Assembly (NCBI GenBank): GCA_049324695.1
Contig: JBMOMJ010000019.1
Coordinates: forward strand, 62,001 to 126,000
Direction of reading: 5' to 3'
DNA: 64,000 nucleotides
Source of the DNA: PMG-095 sp049324695
GTDB taxonomy: Bacteria; Myxococcota_A; Polyangia; Polyangiales; Polyangiaceae
The translations under genes were made by a program, and so were the position numbers. The notes beneath the pieces are model-generated. The model did not search any database. It was given only the letters and a program-made list of their open reading frames with translations, and was not told the DNA's origin. Within the stretch, counting starts at the first letter, position 1. Every line of letters starts with the position of its first letter. Below are positions 58,963-64,000 of the stretch, one piece after another.

Positions 58963-59579
58963 GCGAACGCGTCGTGCTGGTCGACGTGGGGCTCGGCAAT
59001 TTGCGCTCGGTGGCCAAGGCAGTAGAAACCGCTGGCCGCAGCGCAAACATCGAGCTCACACGTTCCGACGATCCCGAGTTGGTGCGCCGTGCCGATCGCC
59101 TCATCGTTCCGGGCCAAGGCGAGTTCGGAAACATCGCCGAGCGTTTCAGCCACGGGATCGGTGAAGCGATTCGCGAGCGCTTGCAGAGCGGAGCGCCGTA
59201 TCTCGGAATCTGCCTGGGCCTGCAGATTTTGTTCGAAGAGAGCGAAGAAGCTCCGGGGACACGCGGGCTCGGCTGGTTTCGCGGGCGAGTTCAGCGGCTT
59301 ACGGGCGCGCCAGGTGTGAAGATCCCCCACATGGGCTGGAACCAAGTTGAGTCAGCAAGCGCCGCGAGCCCGCTGATCCCAGCGGGCGAATGGTATTATT
59401 TCGTCCACTCGTACCACGCCGTTCCGAGCGAGCCCGACGTATCACGTTGGGTGTCGAGCTACGGTCCGAACACCGTCACGGCCGCTGTCGCTCGCGAGCA
59501 GGTCTTCGCCACGCAGTTTCATCCGGAAAAAAGCCAGGCCGCGGGTCTTGCCTTACTCACTCGCTTTCTCGAAGGATAA
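58959..59579 (+). CDS. hisH: Imidazole glycerol phosphate synthase, glutaminase subunit HisH
   Basis: 206 residues, class I amidotransferase. Start VVLVDVGLGNLRSVAKAVE; nucleophile Cys in YLGICLGLQILFEES; catalytic His and Glu in ATQFHPEKSQAAGL; also KIPHMGWNQV. It supplies ammonia to HisF, which is not in this window. Coupled to hisB by ATGA; hisA starts 4 bases after its stop. Confidence 0.96.
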   Translation: MSERVVLVDVGLGNLRSVAKAVETAGRSANIELTRSDDPELVRRADRLIVPGQGEFGNIAERFSHGIGEAIRERLQSGAPYLGICLGLQILFEESEEAPGTRGLGWFRGRVQRLTGAPGVKIPHMGWNQVESASAASPLIPAGEWYYFVHSYHAVPSEPDVSRWVSSYGPNTVTAAVAREQVFATQFHPEKSQAAGLALLTRFLEG

Positions 59580-59583
59580 CGCC

Positions 59584-60309
59584 ATGGAGGTGATTCCCGC
59601 GATCGATCTGCTCGACCAAAAAGCCGTGCGCTTGAGGCAAGGGCGCTACGAAGACGTGACCGTGTATTCGGATGCGCCGGACGCGCTGGCTAAGGAGTGG
59701 TCGGGGCAGGTCAAGCGACTTCACGTGGTGGATTTGGAGGGGGCGCGCGCTGGGCGGCCGGTGCAACGCGACCTCGTCAAGCGCGTGGTGGCTGCGTTCG
59801 GTGACGGCGTTCAAGTTGGTGGCGGCGTGCGTTCGCTCGAAGCCGTCGACCAGTATTTCGCACTCGGCGTCGCACGCGTCGTGCTCGGCACTGCTGCCAT
59901 CCGCGATCCGAAGTTGGTCGAAGCAGCAGTGTCGAAGTATCCAGGGCGCGTGATCATCGCGGTGGACGCGCATGCAGGCTTCGTGGCGACGAACGGTTGG
60001 CTCGAAACCAGCGAACGGCGCGCGGTCGATCTAGTGCGTGATCTGTCGCAGCTGGCGATCGCAGCAGTGCTCTACACGGACATCGAGCGCGACGGCACTG
60101 AAGTCGGGCCGAACGTGACCGAAACGGCGCGGCTGGCAGAAGAAACCGGTGTTCCTGTCATCGCGAGCGGCGGCGTCGGCACACTCGAACACTTGCGCAC
60201 TCTTGCTCGTGCGGGTGCGGGCGTCGTGGGCGCCATCGTGGGGCGAGCCATTCACGAGAAGCGCTTTTCGGTGGGCGAAGCTGTCGCCGCCGCCAGCGGG
60301 AGCGCATGA
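59584..60309 (+). CDS. hisA: ProFAR isomerase HisA
   Basis: 241 residues from the ATG at 59584 (MEVIPAIDLLDQKAVRLRQG), matching the conserved HisA start. An earlier start at 59548 would overlap hisH. TIM-barrel blocks: LHVVDLEGARAG (catalytic Asp region), VQVGGGVRSLE, VVLGTAAIRDP, VIIAVDAHAGFVATNGWLE (second Asp) and VIASGGVGTLEHL. Third step-group enzyme of histidine synthesis. The stop overlaps the TPR gene as ATGA. Confidence 0.96.
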   Translation: MEVIPAIDLLDQKAVRLRQGRYEDVTVYSDAPDALAKEWSGQVKRLHVVDLEGARAGRPVQRDLVKRVVAAFGDGVQVGGGVRSLEAVDQYFALGVARVVLGTAAIRDPKLVEAAVSKYPGRVIIAVDAHAGFVATNGWLETSERRAVDLVRDLSQLAIAAVLYTDIERDGTEVGPNVTETARLAEETGVPVIASGGVGTLEHLRTLARAGAGVVGAIVGRAIHEKRFSVGEAVAAASGSA

Positions 60310-61799
60310 CTTCGTCGGACGACGCCGATTCGTTGCCGCCGGGCTTCAGCTTCCCCGCGCCATCAGTGCGCCCGCGCGCTTCTCGAGCGCCGGCGCGCGA
60401 GTCGGAGCAGCCGCCCTCCGCCCGCTTTCAGGGCGAGGACTTCTTGTTCCACCTGTATCGCGGCAGTGAGCTCCTGCAGGACAACTGCGTCGAAGAAGCC
60501 AAAGAAGAGCTCGAACGCGCGCTGCGCATGCAGCCGCTCGACATCGAGGGCCAGGGGCTGCTCGGCGTCGTCTACTTTCGCCTCGGCCTTTATCCGCGTG
60601 CCATCGAGATCTATCGCGAGATCATCCGCGCGTGTCCGGAGGAGGTCACGCCGAAGCTCAACCTGTCGCTTTGTTTTTTGAAAACAGGGCAACCAGGAGA
60701 GGCTCGCGACCTGCTCTCCGAGGTGATTCGCCAAGTTCCGGAACATCGCCGGGCGTGGGGTTACTTGGGGCTTTCCTTCGAGCGCTTGGGCGAGTACTCG
60801 CGAGCGCAGGAAGCCTTCGAGAAAGCTGGGCAACCGACGCTCGCGCGGCGGATGCAGCAGCTGCTCGAAGAACTGACGCATGTGCCGAGCGAAGCTCCCA
60901 ACGAGGAGCTTCGCCGCGCCGCCGCGGACGCCGTCGAGGAGCTGGACGCCAGCGACGGCACGGCGTTCGAACGCGCCGTTCCGAATCAAGAGGTCGGCGC
61001 GCTGCACGCGGGGCGCTGGCGTGCACACGAGCCCGGGGAGGATCCGCTGCCGCCACTGACTCGCTCGCGGCGGCCGTCGCTCACGGCTCATCTTGCCCCG
61101 GGTCCCGCGTCGATCAACGTGCGCGAAATGGAGTCGCCGCCGAGCGCAAGGGGATCAGCATCGTTTCCCCTCACGCCCGAAGCGCTCGTCAGCGCGCGCA
61201 CGCTGGACGTTGGTGGTCGCACCCAGAAGACGGCCGAAGGGCTCGTGTTCGTCAACGTAAATGAGAGCTTCGCGGTGCGCGGCGATCGACTGCGTGCGTT
61301 GCGACCCGAGAACAGAGGGCTCACCGGCAAGCCGCTGAAGCGCCGTTTCCGTGGGCGCGAGCTCGATGAGGAGTTCGGTGGTGCGGGCGGCAGTTGGACT
61401 CAGATCGAAGGGCGCGGCGCTCTCTTGTTAGAGCCGGGCGACGAGCGCGAGCTCACGTTGCTGACGCTTTCGGGCGAGTTCGTGTACCTACGCGAAGCGC
61501 GTCTGGTCGGCTTCGAGGGGCGGTTACGCTACGAAAACGGGCGCTTGCCTGCTGCGGATCCTGGCCCCGTACCCATGGTTCAGCTCGCTGGCGAAGGTGT
61601 GTTGGTGTTCGAAGCGCGCCGGGGGTTGCGCGCGCTTGCCGTAGCCGCCGAACACGCCGTGACGGTGCGCGCGGCCTCGGTACTCGGGTGGACTGGGCGT
61701 TTGCTCGGCCAAGCCGTGCCGCCCGAGCAGTCAATGCATCTCGGCGCTGGTTTCGTTGCCTTCAGCGGCGACGGAGCCGTGCTAGTAGACGACCCATGA
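60306..61799 (+). CDS. TPR protein with C-terminal AIM24-like domain
   Basis: 497 residues. Residues about 45-185 are TPR repeats (KEELERALRMQPLDIEGQGL; GVVYFRLGLYPRAIEIYREI; RRAWGYLGLSFERLGEYSRA). A low-complexity region follows (about 190-290). The last 200 residues look like the AIM24 beta fold: ALLLEPGDERELTLLTLSGE, FVYLREARLVGFEGRLRYEN and VQLAGEGVLVFEARRG, with RAASVLGWTGRLLG. AIM24 in mitochondria affects inner-membrane organisation, and bacterial AIM24-like proteins are uncharacterised. Coupled to hisA and pgsA by ATGA overlaps, so it shares their transcript. Confidence 0.7.
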   Translation: MTSSDDADSLPPGFSFPAPSVRPRASRAPARESEQPPSARFQGEDFLFHLYRGSELLQDNCVEEAKEELERALRMQPLDIEGQGLLGVVYFRLGLYPRAIEIYREIIRACPEEVTPKLNLSLCFLKTGQPGEARDLLSEVIRQVPEHRRAWGYLGLSFERLGEYSRAQEAFEKAGQPTLARRMQQLLEELTHVPSEAPNEELRRAAADAVEELDASDGTAFERAVPNQEVGALHAGRWRAHEPGEDPLPPLTRSRRPSLTAHLAPGPASINVREMESPPSARGSASFPLTPEALVSARTLDVGGRTQKTAEGLVFVNVNESFAVRGDRLRALRPENRGLTGKPLKRRFRGRELDEEFGGAGGSWTQIEGRGALLLEPGDERELTLLTLSGEFVYLREARLVGFEGRLRYENGRLPAADPGPVPMVQLAGEGVLVFEARRGLRALAVAAEHAVTVRAASVLGWTGRLLGQAVPPEQSMHLGAGFVAFSGDGAVLVDDP

Positions 61800-62479
61800 C
61801 GAGCTCCGCCGAATCGAGCCCGGCGCGCGCGAAGCTCGACGCCGAAGAGCGCCAGAAGCGGCGCCGCTCGCTGAAAGAAGACGCTCTCAACCTGCCCAAC
61901 CTGCTGACGATTGGGCGCGTCGTGATCATCCCGGTGGTGCTGATGTTGATGGATCGCGGCACGCCGAAGGACTGCGCGTGGGCGGCGATCGTGTACGCGG
62001 CGGCGGCCATTACCGACCTGCTCGACGGCTACTTGGCCCGGCGCATGAACGTTGTCAGCGTGCTGGGAAAGTTCCTGGATCCGCTGGCAGACAAGCTGCT
62101 GGTGATGGCCTCGCTCGTCTACATGGTGCCGATGGGGCGCATCCCCGAATGGGCGGTGGTGCTGCTTTTGGCGCGCGAAATCTCGATCACTGCCCTGCGC
62201 AGCATCGCGAGCAGCGAAGGCGTGGTGATCGCGGCGGGTGAAGAGGGCAAAGCCAAAACGGCGCTGCAGATGGTCGGCATCTTGTGCCTGATCCTGGGTT
62301 ACCCGTATCACCTAGAGCTCGGGCCCATCGATCTCGGTGTGGTCGACTTGATCTACGTCGGGCGAGCGCTCGTGTACGTTTCGTTGTTCTTCTCGATCGT
62401 GAGCGCCGTCTCGTACCTGCGGTTGTTCTCGGCAGCGGTCGAAGCCAAGGACGCAAAGATCGAGCGCAAAGGTTCGTAG
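61796..62479 (+). CDS. pgsA: CDP-diacylglycerol-glycerol-3-phosphate 3-phosphatidyltransferase PgsA
   Basis: 227 residues from the ATG at 61796 (ATGA overlap); a longer reading from 61394 is a shadow. The CDP-alcohol phosphotransferase signature D-x2-D-G-x2-A-R-x8-G-x3-D-x3-D is present as DLLDGYLARRMNVVSVLGKF then LDPLADK. Membrane helices follow. It makes phosphatidylglycerophosphate, the phosphatidylglycerol precursor. Basic N-terminus (EERQKRRRSLKEDALNLPNL). Confidence 0.93.
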   Translation: MTSSAESSPARAKLDAEERQKRRRSLKEDALNLPNLLTIGRVVIIPVVLMLMDRGTPKDCAWAAIVYAAAAITDLLDGYLARRMNVVSVLGKFLDPLADKLLVMASLVYMVPMGRIPEWAVVLLLAREISITALRSIASSEGVVIAAGEEGKAKTALQMVGILCLILGYPYHLELGPIDLGVVDLIYVGRALVYVSLFFSIVSAVSYLRLFSAAVEAKDAKIERKGS

Positions 62480-62510
62480 CGCGGCCAGCGCGCACGCGGT
62501 GAGCGGCGCC

Positions 62511-62879
62511 TTACCGCTTGGATTTACCGAAGCGCGCTTGATAAGCCTTCTCGTCGAAACCGACGAGCGCGAAGTCGTCGCCCAATACGAGCGGCCGCTT
62601 CACGAGCTTGCCGTCCGCCGTCAGCGCAGCCAGCGCTTCCGCTTCGCTGAGCTCCGGCAGCCGCTCGCCGAAACGGCCTTCGCGATAGCTCTGCCCGGAC
62701 GTATTGAAGAGCTTCTTTAGGGGAAGCTCGGTGCGCGTCAACACCTCCTTGAGCTCCTTCTTCGAAGGCGGCTTCTTGGTGATGTCGACGCGATCGTACG
62801 CGACGCCCGCGCGGTCGAGGAAGGCCAGCGCCTTCTTGCAGGTACTGCACTTGTCGTACTGGTAGACCTTGATTGCCAT
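62511..62879 (-). CDS. ArsC/Spx-family thioredoxin-fold protein
   Basis: 122 residues from the ATG at 62879; the frame upstream to 63533 is a shadow. CxxC at YDKCSTCKKALAFLDRAGV, VDITKKPPSKKELKEVLTR, LPLKKLFNTSGQSYRE and KLVKRPLVLGDDFALVGFDE match the ArsC-like/Spx/YffB group. The YffB-type lack arsenate reductase activity, so function is open. Convergent with pgsA. Confidence 0.85.
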   Translation of the reverse strand: MAIKVYQYDKCSTCKKALAFLDRAGVAYDRVDITKKPPSKKELKEVLTRTELPLKKLFNTSGQSYREGRFGERLPELSEAEALAALTADGKLVKRPLVLGDDFALVGFDEKAYQARFGKSKR

Positions 62880-62990
62880 CGTGCCCTCGGCGAAGCCCAT
62901 CCTGGGAGAAGCCGCATCATCGGGCAAGCCTCGGTCGACTGGCCCGAGGGCTGGACAATCTGCCTCTGCCGCTGCTAGAAGCCTCGCACG

Positions 62991-63404
62991 ATGTCGAAGT
63001 CGAGAGTTTGGCACAGCGCGGTTACCTTGTTTTTTGCGACGGCCGTCAGCTTGTCGCTGAGCGTCGGTTGCTCGAAGCAGGGCGAAGGCGAGCGCTGCGA
63101 CCAGAAAAACGCGGGCGACACGGACTGCGACGACGGGCTGATCTGCACCAACGTGTCCACCAGCATGACCAGCGAAAACTATCGCTGCTGCCCGCCCGAG
63201 GGTGCGGCGATCGGTGACTCTCGCTGCCAACGCACGGGCGTGAGCGGCACGGGTGGTCAGAGCAACAGCGGTGGCTCGAGCAGTGGCGGCTCGAGCAACG
63301 GCGGATCCAGCAGCGGCGGCAACGCAAATGGCGGAGCGGGCGACGCGGGCGCAGCGTCGATGAGCGGCGGGCAGAGCTCCAACGCGGGCGCTGAAGGCAC
63401 CTGA
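62991..63404 (+). CDS. Cys-rich lipoprotein with Gly/Ser tail
   Basis: 137 residues. Signal peptide with lipobox (SVGCSKQGEG). The mature part has six cysteines (ERCDQKNAGDTDCDDGLICT; YRCCPPEGAAIGDSRC), a small disulphide module found in myxobacterial lipoproteins. The final 60 residues are Gly/Ser/Asn repeats. One base separates it from the next gene. Confidence 0.65.
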   Translation: MSKSRVWHSAVTLFFATAVSLSLSVGCSKQGEGERCDQKNAGDTDCDDGLICTNVSTSMTSENYRCCPPEGAAIGDSRCQRTGVSGTGGQSNSGGSSSGGSSNGGSSSGGNANGGAGDAGAASMSGGQSSNAGAEGT

Positions 63405-63405
63405 A

Positions 63406-63663
63406 ATGCCGTCGCTCGACGGCTTGACCATGATGGGGCAAGACGCGCTCGTGCTCGCCTTGCTGGTGTCGTTGCCGGCCGTTGCGATCGCCGCATTGAT
63501 TGGTTTGGTGGTGGCCGCCTTGCAAGCTGCCACCCAAATTCAGGACGCAACCATTTCGCACCTGCCACGCTTGTTGGCGGTCACTCTGGCGCTGATTCTG
63601 GTGGGGCCATGGATGGGCGCGCACATCGCGGCGTTCGCCGTGCGCGCATTTCAGGGCGGCTGA
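63406..63663 (+). CDS. sctS: Type III export apparatus protein SctS/FliQ family
   Basis: 85 residues, two membrane helices, the standard size for this family. The conserved block PAVAIAALIGLVVAALQAAT and TQIQDATISHLPRLLAVTLA then LVGPWMGAHIAAFA match SctS/FliQ. It belongs to the export gate of T3SS or flagella. No other export gene is in the window; relatives in Myxococcota lack flagella, so a T3SS-like function is more likely than FliQ. Starts one base after the Cys-rich lipoprotein stop. Confidence 0.8.
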   Translation: MPSLDGLTMMGQDALVLALLVSLPAVAIAALIGLVVAALQAATQIQDATISHLPRLLAVTLALILVGPWMGAHIAAFAVRAFQGG

Positions 63664-63698
63664 GCGCTCGTCCGCTCTGCCCGAGCGACGTCGTCGCC

Positions 63699-64000
63699 GT
63701 GGTGGAACCGGCGCCGCGCAAGCTGTTGCTGGCAGGGCGCGTGGTTTCGATAAGCGCGGGTCGGCTTCAGCTTGCGGACGCGTTTGCGGCTGTTTTGGTA
63801 ATGGGCGAGTTTGCGGAGCTAGCGCCGGGCGATCTGTGCGTGCTGGCTTGCCGCCGTGAAGGCGAGCAGCTCCGTGCAGAGCGTCTGGTGAATCGAACGC
63901 CTGCGCCGCTGCCACGCGGCGATGGCGAACTCGGCCGCTTTCTTTTTGGGGGGGTGGGGGCCGCCTTGCGCGCGCGTTCGCAAGCCCTGGCAGCGTTGCG
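63699..64000 (+). CDS. Partial class II lysyl-tRNA-synthetase/EpmA-like protein (cut by window end)
   Basis: An open frame runs from a GTG at 63699 (or the next GTG, 63702) to the window end, 100 complete codons without a stop. RKLLLAGRVVSISAGRLQLA then FAAVLVMGEFAELAPGDLCV is a small OB-like beta domain; LRARSQALAALR-type residues at the end match the region before motif 1 of class II synthetases. EpmA (EF-P lysine ligase) and its relatives fit, but the catalytic domain is outside the window. The reading frame crosses a run of seven Gs (63948-63954). Confidence 0.45.
   Translation, partial: MVEPAPRKLLLAGRVVSISAGRLQLADAFAAVLVMGEFAELAPGDLCVLACRREGEQLRAERLVNRTPAPLPRGDGELGRFLFGGVGAALRARSQALAAL

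Noticed and set aside
61394..61795. Longer PgsA reading with Arg-rich N-terminus
   Set aside because: Overlaps the TPR-AIM24 gene out of frame; the ATGA-coupled ATG at 61796 fits PgsA length.

Overview
The window is GC-rich chromosomal DNA from a delta-proteobacterial predator-type lineage, most likely Myxococcota and probably order Polyangiales. The clues are several lipoproteins with very long Gly/Ser/Thr/Ala-rich linkers, a metzincin with a MYXO-CTERM-like tail, a eukaryotic-like Ser/Thr kinase, an FHA-containing type VI secretion locus, and many small outer-membrane or periplasmic proteins of unknown function. The taxonomic call is inference from gene content, not from a marker gene.

Region 1 (1-11.6 kb) is phage-derived. 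A minus-strand chain of small genes, mostly joined by 4-base ATGA/GTGA overlaps, carries HTH proteins, a DnaC-like helicase loader, a replication initiator with iteron-like repeats inside its gene, a terminase large subunit, a scaffold/protease-tail-like protein and a tail/baseplate-like protein. No portal, major capsid, tape-measure or integrase gene is visible. Two tRNA anticodon-arm-like relics (Leu-CAG and His-GTG) lie antisense inside it. At the left edge is an accessory cluster: a zinc-binding HNH-like protein, a DUF6414-like protein and a small membrane protein.

Region 2 (11.7-22.3 kb) holds surface and periplasmic proteins: a Gly-rich lipoprotein with Cys-rich and beta-propeller-like parts, an outer-membrane barrel with a Lys/Pro-rich neck, a matrixin-like metzincin, an SGNH acetylesterase lipoprotein and several uncharacterised lipoproteins.

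Region 3 (22.3-44.0 kb) is a nearly complete type VI secretion system. The minus-strand arm is tssJ-tssK-tssL-tssM-tagF-tagH. Hcp is transcribed divergently from it. Then come a minus-strand membrane-anchored lytic transglycosylase and a plus-strand arm tssA-tssB-tssC-tssE-tssF-tssG-tssH. No VgrG, PAAR or obvious effector is present. A ParD/ParE-type toxin-antitoxin pair with a palindromic operator follows.

Region 4 (44.8-57.6 kb) has a TPR/PEGA-like exported protein, an active-looking Ser/Thr kinase, an SGNH lipoprotein, a sulfatase-modifying-factor-like lipoprotein divergent from a three-gene sugar ABC importer without its ATPase, a polytopic membrane gluzincin with TPRs, and a Lon-family AAA+ protein in which the catalytic lysine position is glutamine.

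Region 5 (57.7-64.0 kb) is an overlapping operon of lipoprotein, hisB, hisH, hisA, a TPR-AIM24 protein and pgsA. A convergent Spx/ArsC-like gene follows, then a Cys-rich lipoprotein, a SctS/FliQ-family export protein and the start of an EpmA/lysyl-tRNA-synthetase-like gene cut by the window end.
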